Below, in pieces: positions 1-11,763 of a stretch of 64,000 bases of DNA (within the stretch, counting starts at the first letter, position 1; each line of letters opens with the position of its first letter). The notes under the pieces are model-generated. The model had not been told where the DNA came from and searched no databases. It saw nothing but the letters and a program-made list of their open reading frames with translations. The position numbers and the translations under genes were made by a program. This DNA comes from Tausonia pullulans (taxonomy: Eukaryota; Basidiomycota; Tremellomycetes; Cystofilobasidiales; Mrakiaceae): positions 1,240,001 through 1,304,000 of the forward strand of contig OX637622.1 in the NCBI GenBank assembly GCA_951802195.1, given 5' to 3'.

Positions 1-1538
1 TTCGCCAGGACAAGCGGAGCTCGAGGCCGCGAGAGACTACTACTTGATGGTCTTTTCGCCTCCATCATCGTCCGCCGGGATAAAGGACAGTTTCTCGCCT
101 ATTCGTCGCAAACTCGTTTGCTCCGCCCGGCCCGGTATCCTTCTCCGTCTTCTCATTTTTTTCAACCGCAGCTCCGGTGTCGAGCCCTTCACTCTCTTCG
201 GTCTCGTGCGGCCTCTCTTTGATGACCTCCCCTGTCTGCCGGAGTCGTTTAATCCCAAACTCGGCCACGTCATCCTCGGTTCCATCATAAAAGAGGTCCG
301 CCACTACTCCTTAGTGCTTCCTCTCATCCAAGCGACGTACCACCATCTCCCACATGACAGCGTTCCTGTCCGATCTCTTCTCAGCACATTCTGCAGGGCC
401 GCATTTCTTGAACCGACCCGCCCTCCAATCGACGATCTCATCAAGCTTATTCAACCGTTTCTCGTCACTGGCGTCCGGATTGAGGACACGCTCCATAAAA
501 TTGACACCTACGTCGTTCTGCTTGGGAAGCAGCTCAGTGAGCAGAGCAAGGGCCTTGGGATGTCTGGCCGTACCGCGCCATGGTTTCGCGCTGCTCAAGA
601 CTCGGCATTTACGGATCTAGCACGAATCGAGGCGCTCGTTCGGGCGCATGCCATGTCTTCGGTGGGGACTCGATTTTTGACTTCCCTCCTTGTCGGGTAC
701 AGCTTTTCAGGGAGATTTGAGCTCGTTTATCGTATCTGGGAAGAGATACGAGCCCCGGGCGGACCAGGGGCTGATGAGAGGACCGTTGCCGCGGTGAGTC
801 ATCGTATTCCTAGGTCCCGAGAGAAGATCAACTGATTTCGATCGACCGGTTCCTCAGTTTTTTGACGCCTGCGGCTGGTCTGATAACCTCGCTGTAGCCG
901 AACAAGTCTGGAATGATCTGCGGACGGATGGCTCTCCCATCTACCTCAACACCTTCGACTCGTACAATGAGTGTCTTTTCCGATGCGGAGCTTGGAACCG
1001 GGCCGTCCAGTTGATCATCGAAGAGCGAGTCAACCCGAGTAAGGACGCTATCCGGGAGGGGTATCCAAACGTTGAGAGTCTCGCGATCCTCTTACGGGCG
1101 GCGCTCTCTTTCTCCAAGACGACCCGCGTCCCCTCGTGGATGTCAAGGAGGTTCCGAGACAAGGTCCCAGATCTCTGGGCCCCCGCTCTGCGAGCCATCA
1201 CTTTGAGAGTGCCACTAGACGTGGCCTCCAAGAAGGCTGCGAGGTGAGAATCCTCGCCTTGCCCAGATTCGATCAGACATACGAATTAAACTGACTGAGT
1301 AGCTACTTACCTCTTGTCATGACCAGGGGCTTGATACCCCGGCCGGTGAAGGCGCGAGATCCACCTCGGCATCAGCCTGGCATGGAGAGCGACCCAGCTC
1401 GGCGAGGCTCCCATCCCTTCCGACGGCACTCGCGGCCTGCAACAGTGCACCATCTCTCCCCACGACTGGCTCGAGCGTCTGGAAGCCTCTGCCATTCATC
1501 AAAACACAGCCGCCATTCCCGGTGAAACAGTGAGGTAG
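1..1538 (+). CDS. PPR-like helical-repeat protein, 3' part (5' end outside window)
   Basis: The frame is open from base 2, so the gene enters from the left edge. I read three exons: up to 793, 858-1243 and 1376-1538, with introns 794-857 (phase 0) and 1244-1375 (phase 2). The helical stretches around 'RFELVYRIWEEIR', 'LAVAEQVWNDLR' and 'YNECLFRCGAWNRAVQLI' look like degenerate pentatricopeptide repeats, which usually mean an organellar RNA-binding protein; this family call is inference. At the second donor the unspliced frame reads AGG TGA, so failure to splice would stop the protein at 1247 and remove the last 54 residues. The last exon keeps a sensible frame (SLAWRATQLGE...GETVR) to TAG at 1536-1538. 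The gene is convergent with the next one. Confidence 0.6.
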
Positions 1539-1771
1539 GAGGCTGTCGCGCTGCATTGTTGATTTTGCGAGAGCTGACTCGGTCGATTCACTACTGCCAA
1601 TAGGACTCCATTGGGGCCCGTCCTTGTACTTTAGAAGTGGCAATATCCGCGCGAATAGGCACGGTTCTTGCAGTCTCGAGACCGGCTTCCCAGGAACCCA
1701 TGATATGGTACTCGGCAGGCGCACATTGACGAGATAAGATCTTGCCCATCTTCAACATATGCCTATAAACT

Positions 1772-4700
1772 TCACCCTTGCGCAGCGACAGCGACTTCCC
1801 CAGCCAACTTCGACGCTCCAGCCCCCCCACCACTACTGGGGACATCAAACCCAATGACCTTCCTCGCCGCCTCAAGTCTCATGCTCGGGACTTCCACCGC
1901 CTCCTCTTCAGCGTCGCTCGGTCCATTCTCAACCGGCCGTTGGTCACCTCCGGCCTCGTCGTCGCTGCTGTCCCCGCCGGTGGCAGCGCCTCCACTCCGT
2001 TGACGGCTCCACCTTGGTTTCCCGCTCCCTGGATCTCCCGGCCCGCCATTGGCAATTGGCCCGGCTCGTTGGGATCCATCAGCGCTAGCAAATTCAGCCA
2101 GTGCCGCCTCCGTGGTTGCCGAGATACCTGGGGCAGACACCGCCGTCGCATCAGTCGCGTTGGCGTCCACCGTAGTACTTGTTGCAGTCGAGGTGGACCG
2201 GAGGGCCGCCGCACTCCGGGTGAGCTCGTCGATCGTCGTTGGCGAGAGTTTGACGTCGAAGAGGTCAAAAACGAACCGTCGTATCGGCAAGCGGTGATGC
2301 GCGGACGAGAGGGCGTGCAGGGTGCGATAGAACAACTGGGGGGAAGAGAAGAGTTGGCGGTGGTGACGTTTGAGCCTGGGAGTGGAGGTAAATGAAGTCA
2401 GAGACATGTTGAGGACAATGAGGCGTAGACATACGTACTTTGCGAGCGTGCGGAACGAAACATTGGCCTGAACATGGTTTGAGAGGTTGCCGAGCGCGAC
2501 GAGAACGCTTCGCTCAATGGCTGATGTGGGCGGGACGAGATCCAGTGAGGCCGGCCGGGCGAGCCAGTAGGGCTGCTCCCACATGGCGATCTGAATGAGA
2601 CAAGCAGTCTCTAGTCAGCTAGGCCAGGCTCGAAGGAGCGGGTGAGCTGAGCACACACGTGAGTAAACTTGGCAATGTCCACGGGGATGCAGAGCCCCGT
2701 CGGCTTGCCCGCGGCGTCGAGCGTGGCCTCCCAGTCATACTCAATCAAGGTGTCCGCCCCGGCGCGGGTGAGCGAGATCAAACCAAGAACGTAGAAACAT
2801 GTTCTGTGAGAGAAGAGCGGACAATTGGTGAGATTTAGCGGTAGAGAAGGAGAGCAGTGGCAGAGAAAGTACTTACCCTCGGATGGACAGCACCGGGGAT
2901 CGCTCGGCAATCCCAACGATATCAGTGAGAATGTCCTCGTCCTCGAGGAAAGGGAAGCCGCCGGACGTCGAGCCAATGTTGCCCTGAAAGCAGCCAAGTT
3001 TGCCTCGTCAGTGCTTGTCTCTGAGGAAATACAAGAGCAAGCAGAGCCAAAGACTTACGACTGCCCAAAGCACGCTCTTAAGTTTGTTGAGTAAGTCCGA
3101 GTCGCTCGCCTCGAGCCCATGCTGACGGATGAACTGGGAAAACTCTACAAAATGGCCCTTCTCGCGAAGGAGGTGACAGCCCTCCTCTGTCTTGGTGAGC
3201 TCGCCGTAGAAGTGAGGCGGAACGGTGCCGTCGAAGATCCTGCAGCAGGTTCGTTGTCTGTCAGCTGGGCTAGGACGAATGAAACGGAACACAAGAGGCA
3301 GCTCACAAAAGGTCATCTGCGTCGTCCTCTGAGGTCGGGGAAAGCGCTTTCGACAGGTAGACTTCAACCTGTACGACATAGGAGTGATTTCGGTCCTGGA
3401 AAGAGGCCAAAGCGTGATCAGAAGGGACCTGCATGAACGCGGTTAAGTGGAAGTAGAAGGACTCACATGGAACCAGTAGTCCATCTCACGATCAATATAC
3501 TGGACTTGGCAGAGGTAGGCAAAGCCGACCGAAGTGGACAAGAACCTGTGAGATAAGAAACCCCAGTCAGCTCAGGCCACAAAAACGGACTATAAGAGGA
3601 CGTTGTCACGCGCCTGAGGAGCAGCGGGTGTCCAATCTCGCCGAGATGGTCGAGGAAAGGCCGCATGCCAACGACAATTTCCAATGCGTCGAGTGCCTCG
3701 CATGCCTCCTCAAGGAAGTGGACTGCCATCTCGCAGACCTCGGGCGAAGGGTCGTAGAGCTGCGTGATGAGCAGGCGGAGGGTCCACGCATTCGCTTCTG
3801 GTGTCGAAAGAACGAGCTGGCCAAGGTGCTGAGTCGCGTAGAGGCGGATGTGCTGATGAAAAAGGGGGTGTGCGTGGGGGGGAGAGCGATGGTCATTATC
3901 TGACCACGTTAGGTCTCCGCGGGACGAGACACACCATGTAGGACGAGGTGAGAGCCTTAGAAAGGACTATCCTCGGGTGACCATCGCTGATGAAAGGCGA
4001 CGCAGCAGGAGCGCCGTCAGCCTCGAGGAAATTTCAGTGGGATCAAGAACGCCGACGCACGTGGAGTAGTCAAGCTTCTCAATGATGGCCCGAATCAAGT
4101 CCTCTCGGCTCTTGAGATCGCTCAAGTGGTAGAAGACGGTGAAGAACTTGAATCGTTCTAGGAGCCTAAAGAGTGTAGGGAGCTTCGTCAACCACATGCT
4201 CGCTCATTTCTAGCAGACGAGCACTGACTCACGCGAGGCCTTCCGAGTTTTGACTGAGCGTGCCAATAATATCCATGTAGCCGCTCGTAAGGGTATCATC
4301 GAGCCGTTTCTTCGAGAGCAGCGGGTCTGAGTTGACGGTGCCCGAGTACTGATGCAAGATTGAACATAGCTCAGTGACGCACAACGATAGAGCCAGACCC
4401 GCCACTCACATAGTCGAGCTGGGCGAAGCAATCATAAAGCTGAGGGAGGAGCTTGTCCGCAGCGAGAAAGGCGACTCCGTCCGGATTGGCGACGAGGGTG
4501 GTGATGAGTGAGCAACCGAGGCGGACCCAGCGCAAGTTTGGCTAAGGGGCGACAAGTGATAAGAACAAGACGTCAGTCGCACAACTGACAAAAGATTAGC
4601 TAGGAAGGCGGGTCCCACTTTCGTCTTCTTGATATCGGAAAAGCGCCGGTTTTGGGGGTGGAAGAACGAGAGCAGCCTCCTTCCAAACTTGGACGCCTTG

Positions 4701-7700
4701 AGGGCCTCCTCTAGCCGCCGTGGGTGCAAGAGCGGTCCACAGACAACGGCCATGAGAATGTCAAAGTTCCACTTGTTGTGATCCCTCGTTATGAGGACCT
4801 GTGTCTCATTGAGAAGCGACTGAAAGTGTTTGTCTTCCATCTGCATCCCCATGCGAACCTTGACGCTCTCGACTTGACGTTGGCCGCGTGCAAGCGAGTC
4901 CTGTACGGAGTTTGACCGTTTTCGACCCTGCTGGACCTCTGTTTGGCCACCTTGCAACCGACTCCGGTTTCGGTGAAGGCTGTCAATTGCCGAGAGCGCA
5001 GAGGACGCCGTGCTCCGCTCAAAAGGGTTGGCCGATTTTGCGACATCCCCGAAAAGCCGAGGGAGGGCCTAAGAGATGAAAAATCTTAGTAAGAGGCTGT
5101 GATAAGGGGAGTAGATATGATGGTAGGTACCTGGACTCGAGCGGCGAAGGATGAAGGGAGGAGTTTGTTTGCGAGGGCGAGGACCTCGCCGACGAGGAGT
5201 GTTGCCTTGCGCGAGAGGATATTGTGCGCCTCTTCAATGACATCCACCAGAGCCTGAAGAGAATGGCGCACATGCAGCAGGTCAGGGCTAGATTGACAGT
5301 AAATCCAGAAAATAGGGCGAACATCGATTAGGCCCGACTCGAGGAAGACAGCGAGGAGGAATGAGGTGTAATGATCCACGAGCGTAACCTTGTCCGGATC
5401 GCTCTTCGTCGTTGTGGTGTCGGCAGAGAGTGCTTGGTGACCCCGGACGTTCTTAGAGTACACTAATCGAACTTGTGGGTCAGATGGCAGTACGAAAGAT
5501 GAAGGTTGAGGGAAGGCATCTTACTCGTCAAGCGTTTCCCGTCGAGGAAAGCAAGGTACCACGAGGGTGTTTTAATGCGGAAGATCTCAAAAAAGAGGTC
5601 TAGTAAGACCTCCTGTGCGAAGCAGAGTCGGACTTTCTTCATCAGTCGTGGACCGCCTCTCAAAGATAGCCAACGACGCACCCTCATCTGGATGGTCGGT
5701 ATCCGCAGTGAGTTTACGAGAGAGGTGATCCCCTGTCGGCCGTCCATGCAAAGGTAGATAATCCCAGACCACGACTTGAGCATCAGGGAGACGACCTTGG
5801 ATGTCGCCCGGAGTCGGCTGAGGTAGGCATCTCCGGAGCCCACAATGTCGGTGAAGCCCGAGAGAGCCATCTGCGAACATGAAAGGATGTGAAACTGGGA
5901 GAAGTATTCCTGGTGCTAAAAAAACTCACCTCGACGTCCATGCCTGCTCGGAGGCCCTCCCTAGATGCGGGTGAATCAATGACTTGGAGAAGCACGGGAG
6001 CGATGACCGATGCTAGTTCATGAGGGCCCTCGGTAAAGCACTGGAGGAGGACGCGAACCGCGTTCGACCGAAGTAGCAGGTTGACGTCGATGATGGCTGG
6101 CGAGGAGGGAAGGAGACCATCAGTCGCTTGTTGAGCAGGCCGAGTTCTTCGAATGGGAGCGCTACGCACAAATCTCGGCCAACGTCTGCAAGCAGATGGA
6201 CCGAAAAGGATCGTCCCCGTTCTCGGCGACGCTGACGAGAGTCCGCACAACCGCGTCCGACAAAGGAACCCTGCCTCCTGGGCCACCGGAGTGCGTCCCC
6301 GGCGCTGTCGAGGTTGACGGGGAGGTGAGGGCGAGGTCGATAGCGGCGCGGATGAGCTTGAGACATTGGACCTTCTCAGAATTATGCCTCGCGTCTCGAG
6401 TGAACGTTCTAGGGAAGAAGAGATATCCGATTTCAATGGAGTCTGAGCGTCGGAGTATTTGGTGGGAGACACCACACACCGTATGATGTAGTAGTGCAGT
6501 CCAGCGTCTTCAAGGCGCCTCCAGCCGTCCGCTTCGACGAGCTGGTGTCGGAGAATGCGGTACGCTGCTGCGCGCACGTCCTTCGACTCGCTCTCGGCCA
6601 GCATGGAGAAGCAGCTGACAGAAAGAGCGGCAGGGAAGCCACGAGCGTCAACGTCTCATCCCCACTGGGGGCAGTTCGCAACGCAGACCTACAGTCCTCT
6701 GAGCTCGTCCCGTGCACTGAGCTCGTACCGGACGCGGACATTCTTGAGGAGGAGTTCCACGAGACGGCTGGCTTCTTCGATTCGCTCCCGTTCGGATGTA
6801 CTTGACTTTTCCATGTCGACGATGAGAGATCGGGAGGCTCGAAGTGAGGTTTGAAAATCCTCCTCGGGTGAGGAGGGTCGCTGCTTTGTCGTCGTCGCAA
6901 TGGACGATGACGACGGGAGCCGACGCGCCGAGAGCGAAGGCGGAGCTAAAGGGAGGACGCTCGTGGATAATGTCGGAGAGCCAGGCTGTCCAAGCTTCTT
7001 GCGAAGTGCACGAGGGATATCTATGTGAGGCAGGGAAGGGAAATGAGTGATCAACAGGGGACAAGTAGATACCGGCTAGGCAAGCAGGCACCTGGGTGAT
7101 CCTTGAGATCGTCAATCTGCCGTCGAAGGATGACAATGTTCTTTTTGGCTGACGAGAGCTCCAGCTCGACCTTTCGGAGAAGCTCCTTGGAGTCTTCGGA
7201 TGACTCTGATGACATCTCGAGCACCTGAGATCGTGGCGGAGCTTGTCAACATTAGCAAAGCCCGGTCGACGGCCGACGAGGAGGCCACGCGCGAGTGACG
7301 GCGGGGGCCGAGAGCGCGGGTATCATCACCAAGCACTGCACCCACCTGAAGCATGTTCTCAGCGCCGTCCTGAACGCTGGTCTGGATTGAGAGCTGCTTG
7401 AGGAGGTTCTCCATCTGGTGCGATTCCAAGACACCCGTCAGTAAGACGAGCCGGTGCAAACGAGCGACGGAGGCATAGGGAAGCTTGAGCTGGACGAGAT
7501 CAGGCAGTTGCTTGTCCAAGAAGCACCAGGACACACCGCCTCATGGGCAGTCGACTTGGACTGGGGCGTGTTAGTTTTGGCTGCCACCAAGGGCGGGCCA
7601 GTATCGAGACGAGATACAGGCTGGGGCGTCATCGGAGCGCGTCCCGGCGTCGTCCGCCGAGAGCCACCAGAACATCGACCGGACCTCGCACTGTTGCGAG

Positions 7701-8116
7701 GGAGCAGGGCAAAATGTAGGCCAACTCACCATCTCTGCTGCGTTGTCGACCTCAATGCCGAGGCCCGAGAGAGAGCCCTGCTGGGGCGGGCCGGCTCCGT
7801 TGGTGCCCGCGACCTGAGGGCCGGCTCGCAGGAAGGAAGACGAGGCGTGGGACGCGGCGGAGTGAAACGAATCCTCGGACTGAAGGATGGACTGGGCCGT
7901 CGTCGTCGACTGGGACGTCGGGCCTAGGGAGGCGGCTGAGGAGGAGGGAGACAACATCGCGTGAGCGATGCTCTGCTGCTGGAGGAATGGAGTAGAGCGC
8001 CGTAAGGGCGGAGACAATGAGCTCGTAGCGATTGAGGGCAACACTGACGGACGCACTCGAACCGACCCTTGCGCGCGGACCTCCCTCGCTTGAACCCATG
8101 GCCTCCTCGCTCCCAT
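1772..8116 (-). CDS. Rictor/Ste16/AVO3-type subunit of TOR complex 2
   Basis: Rictor is the defining scaffold of TORC2, acting at the plasma membrane on AGC kinases and actin. The family signature 'TCFYVLGLISLTRAGADTL' followed by YDWE is read at about 2710-2800, and 'LSNHVQANVSFRTLAK' at about 2440-2500. Near the N terminus (about 7350-7420) 'MENLLKQLSIQTSVQDGAEN' resembles the HR1-like repeat of fungal rictors, followed by a coiled coil at about 7120-7200. The first exon is Ser/Gln-rich and disordered. I chose ATG 8114-8116 because that frame runs unbroken into the Ser-rich exon; 8099 and 8156 are in other frames that die early. There are many short introns and I did not place every junction. 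The C-terminal tail is acidic and low complexity, ending at 1772. It is divergent from the PDI-like gene with 63 bp between start codons. Confidence 0.85.
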
Positions 8117-8179
8117 GACAGGCTCGACACGTCACAGGTCTGTCTCGATCCATCACTTTCCCACTTCCCTCGTCTCGCC

Positions 8180-10035
8180 ATGCTGGCCTCGTTTCTCCCC
8201 TGGCTTCTCGTCCTACCGGCCCTCGCCCAGGCAGGCACTTTCGACGCCCCTGTCATCAACGTAGGCGGTGCAGAGCTCAAGAAGATCCTCCGCGAGGATG
8301 TCAGCCTAACCTCTCTCTCGCAAGTCGCGTCCCCTGGCTGACAGACTGAGGGCTCCTTCTCCTCCGGCTCATCTTAGAAACTCTCTGTTGTCACCTTCTA
8401 TGCGCCCTGGTGCGGACAGTACGTTCAAATCCACGCACGTCGCTGTCACCTGTACCTCCGATCTGATCTCGAATCACTCTTCCTCTCGTAGCTGCAAGAA
8501 CCTCGCTCCCGAGGCCAAGCCCGCTGCCCGGGCGCTCTCTCCTCTCATTCCTGTGAGAACATGACGAGCTCAAATGTCTGTCTAAAGCAAATCTGACCGA
8601 GTGCGCGATCAGTTCTACGCCGTTGACTGTGACGAGCAGGCGAACAAGCCGTTCTGCGCCGAGCAGGGCATCAAGGGCTTCCCGACGATCAAGGTCGGTG
8701 AATGATCCCTGTTTCCATTGCAAGCGGGAGGGCTCATTAGCGAGCTTACATTATGTTGTCTGTTCATAGGCGTTCACTCGTTAGTATCGTCGGCGCGCTC
8801 AAGTTATCCGCTGATTATTCACCCCCTGACGAGATTATCATCTATCACCACAGGCGGATCTAAGCTTCCCCCGAAGGACTACAACGGAGACCGTAAGAAG
8901 GGACCCCTCGTCGGCTGGGTTACCTCTCTCGTGAACGAAAAGGTCACCAAGCTCCGAGTTCCCGCCCAGGGCGGTGTCAGCGGTGCGGACGGTATCAAGG
9001 AGGTCGACAAGTATCTCGCCAAGGTTTGCCCACCCTCCATTCCCCTTTCTCTCGCAGCCAGAAACTTCATCGAATGATTCATCTCTGCGATGCTCCTCAG
9101 GACAACACCAAGCCCCACGTCCTCCTTGTTCACCCGACCGCAGCCTCAATCCCTTTGATGTGGAAGGTTCTCTCCTCCCAAGTGCCCGCCATCTCATTTG
9201 GCTTTATTCGCGATGCCGACGGTGCCGTCGGCGAGTCCCTTGGACTGGGCGGTGACGCTTCCAAGGTCCGAATCGCGCTCTGGGAAAAGGGAGCCAAGAG
9301 CTCGAAGGAGGTGCCCGCCATCCTCTACACCGGTTCGTCCGCTACCTCTGCTCCTTCTTCTCATGAGCGATTTTAATGTCGTCCCTGCTTTTTTCCCTAG
9401 GCTCCACCAAGTTCGAAGCCCTCCTCATGCATTTCCGCGACTCTTCCTCCGTCCTCGACAAGCCCGCGACCTCCCCCTCGGACAACGAGGAGCCCGGCCC
9501 CCCTCCGTCCGCTGGCTCGTCTGCGTCGTCTGCCTCCCCTCCCCCGCCGAACGCATCCGCCGTCAAGCGTGCCGAGGAGCGCGCCAAGGCAGAGGCTCGA
9601 TGGGCCGAGGAGGAGCGACGCGACAAGGAGAGGCTCGCAAAGCTGGCGGCGAAGAAGGCGGCTGCGAAGAAGGCCTTGGAGGAGGAGGAAGAGGAAGCTG
9701 CTAAGAAAGCGAGTGGTACGAAAGAGGCAGAGGCCGCTGCGCCTGAGCCTGCTGAGGTGGAACAGCCGGTTGCCGTCGAGGAAACCAAGGAGGAAACAAC
9801 GGGGGCGGCTGAGCCTGCCCCTGCCGCCGGCGTGCAGGACGAGCAGAAGGGAGAGCAAGTCGTCTCTCCACTTCCAGCGAGCCAGGAGACGGGCAAGGAG
9901 AGCGTCCTTACGGAGGAGCAGGCAAAGATCGTTAAGGTCGAACAGGACTCCATCGGTGGACAGGAGGAAGAGATCGCGGCGGAGCCTGTGATGGAAGAGG
10001 TGCAGGTGCCTGTGATGCAGCGTGACGAGCTTTGA
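8180..10035 (+). CDS. PDI-like ER thioredoxin-domain protein (MPD1-like), C-terminal RDEL
   Basis: A protein disulfide isomerase relative of the ER lumen. Eight exons (8180-8299, 8378-8418, 8492-8552, 8613-8693, 8770-8779, 8854-9023, 9101-9332, 9401-10035) add up to 1350 nt, 449 residues plus stop, with no frame conflict. Residues 1-18 form a signal peptide. The active site CGHC ('FYAPWCGHCKNLAP') is split by an intron inside the His codon, and 'GIKGFPTIK' supplies the cis-Pro loop. A second thioredoxin-like part follows ('KPHVLLVHPT'). The last ~200 residues are a Lys/Glu/Ala-rich coiled coil and an acidic disordered tail ending QRDEL, an HDEL-type retrieval signal. Yeast Mpd1 is about 320 residues, so the tail is an addition. 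The fifth exon is only 10 nt. Confidence 0.88.
8770..8779 (+). other. 10-nt microexon of the PDI-like gene
   Basis: The exon GCGTTCACTC lies between acceptor ...TTCATAG and donor GTTAGT. It supplies A-F-T and the first base of Arg, giving FPTIKAFTRGSKLPPKDY, the usual PDI order after the cis-Pro loop. Skipping it would shift the frame. Confidence 0.85.
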
Positions 10036-11763
10036 AGCAGTTGTTCGTTGGTTGGTTGATTGGTTTGCAGCCTTGCGTTTCGTGCGCGTGATTGATGTGA
10101 CCATGTGGTCGCTGTCTAATGAAATTGGCCTATATAACGTATGCATCAAAGTCAACTCTAGGAAACAAGGTCATGCAGCCGGGAGATGGAGCCAGGTAGA
10201 GGGAGGACCGACAAATTGAAGGTCTTTCGATCAAGGGCTTTGCTTCCTACGTTCAAATAATCATCGCTGAGGTGGCGAAAAGAAGAAGAACTGGATGCAA
10301 CTCGGATCTGATTTGTGCGAATAACAACGAGGATGGTCAGAGGAGATTCCCACCGTGGCGTCTTATGTGTTCGCATAGCTTTTCGAGCTCGAAGAGGCAG
10401 GTGCCCGTTAGATACAGGATTCAAGGCGAGGGATAGATGAGACGCTGATTGATCAGGACAGCGAGATGAAGGCGAGGGAGGAGCAGAACCGAGCGCGAGC
10501 TGGGTGAGAAAGAGGCGCGGACGACGAGGGCCGAGGGAGCGTCGAGGGCCCTCAGTAGGTGGTCCCCTCTGTTCCCGTATTTTGCGAGTGCTCTCCGTCT
10601 CTCCGTCTTCTCCACATCACTGCTGCACGCTCCCTGGGGTTGGCTGTCGGACCTCATCTTCTGAACCACAACCTTCCTGCCATAGGCTCATTCGCGCAAA
10701 CGTTTGCCCTTCCCGCCGAAAACGGTGCGCCACGAACGACGACCGTCTGCAACAGCAACTCTTCTTGCCTGCCCAGCCCAGAATGTGCGCAATTGGCATC
10801 TCGCCCTGCGATCGCGGTATCTCGCCACTTTATTTTATTTATTGGGTCACCCTATCAGAGACGGCAAATAAGGGTGAGGGGAGGGAACTGTTAGATGGGG
10901 ACGGGGGAGGAGATGAGAGGGGGAAAATGACCATGGCATCAAGGGTGAGGGAGAGGAGGAAAGAGGTAGGAGAGTCTAACAAGGAGGAGGGGGGTCTGAG
11001 GGGAGCGGAGGGAGACAAGTGCTGCGGTAATGGTCCAAACGGCGCGCGCACGACAAGACAGGGCTCGTCGAAGAGATGGAAGGACTCCACCGGGGCAGCG
11101 AGACAGAGCACGCAAGCGTGCACTCTTTGTTTCGCATGAGTGTGCTGTCCGCGAGCGAGACCGGCGCGTCTGCTTGCCTGGGTGGAGAGCATTGAAGGAG
11201 AAACGATGGGCGAGGCCAATGTCCTCAGACGAGGCTCAGGAAAGGGCCTTGAGCCGATGGCAGCGTCGCTTCCGTCGGCGCTGGTGAGACTTGGGGGACC
11301 ATTCTACCCAACCGTCAGAGATGATGAGGGGGTCCTTAGTAGCCAGCCGGCCGACGGCGCGCTGGGTCGGGCTGGCCGCTCGGCCCCCTTCTCTCGTTCG
11401 AAAGTCCCGCGCGCCTTCTTTCGCCTCGCCTCCCTCCACCCCCCAGCGAGCCAGCGACCAAGCACGTATTCTCCCGGCGGGCCACCTGCCTCGGCTGCAA
11501 CTTGACCCGGATCTTCACGCCTCGATTCGTGAGTCTGACCGCCGTCACTTCTCGCTTGGCCGAGGGCCGAGAGCGGCCGGTCGACTCCCGAATCTTGCTC
11601 ACCCTTAACCCCCCCTCTCTCTCTGTCTCCCTCTATTTCTCCCTGCCCACTCGCCTCCCCTTGTCCCCCCTCTTCCCTCCCCTTTCAGCCCGACAACTCG
11701 TACAACATCTACCCTTCCTCTCCGCCTCCCTCCCTCCCGGCTCCTCTGAGCCCTGCCGCCACC
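10036..11763. other. Long intergenic region and SDR gene leader
   Basis: About 1.7 kb without a gene I can support. The first part is the 3' flank of the PDI-like gene. A TATATAA string sits near 10131. The last ~170 bp before the ATG at 11764 are strongly pyrimidine-rich, as fungal core promoters and leaders often are. Open frames on both strands here are Arg/Ser-rich, lack family resemblance and overlap each other. Confidence 0.5.

Noticed and set aside
1591-1771. Extra 3' coding exon of rictor
   Set aside because: A frame reading YHIMGSWEAG... follows an AG, but no good donor/acceptor pair and no family resemblance; more likely 3' flank.
10504-11219. Open frames on both strands upstream of the SDR gene
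   Set aside because: Overlapping, Arg/Ser-rich, no domain and no plausible intron pattern.
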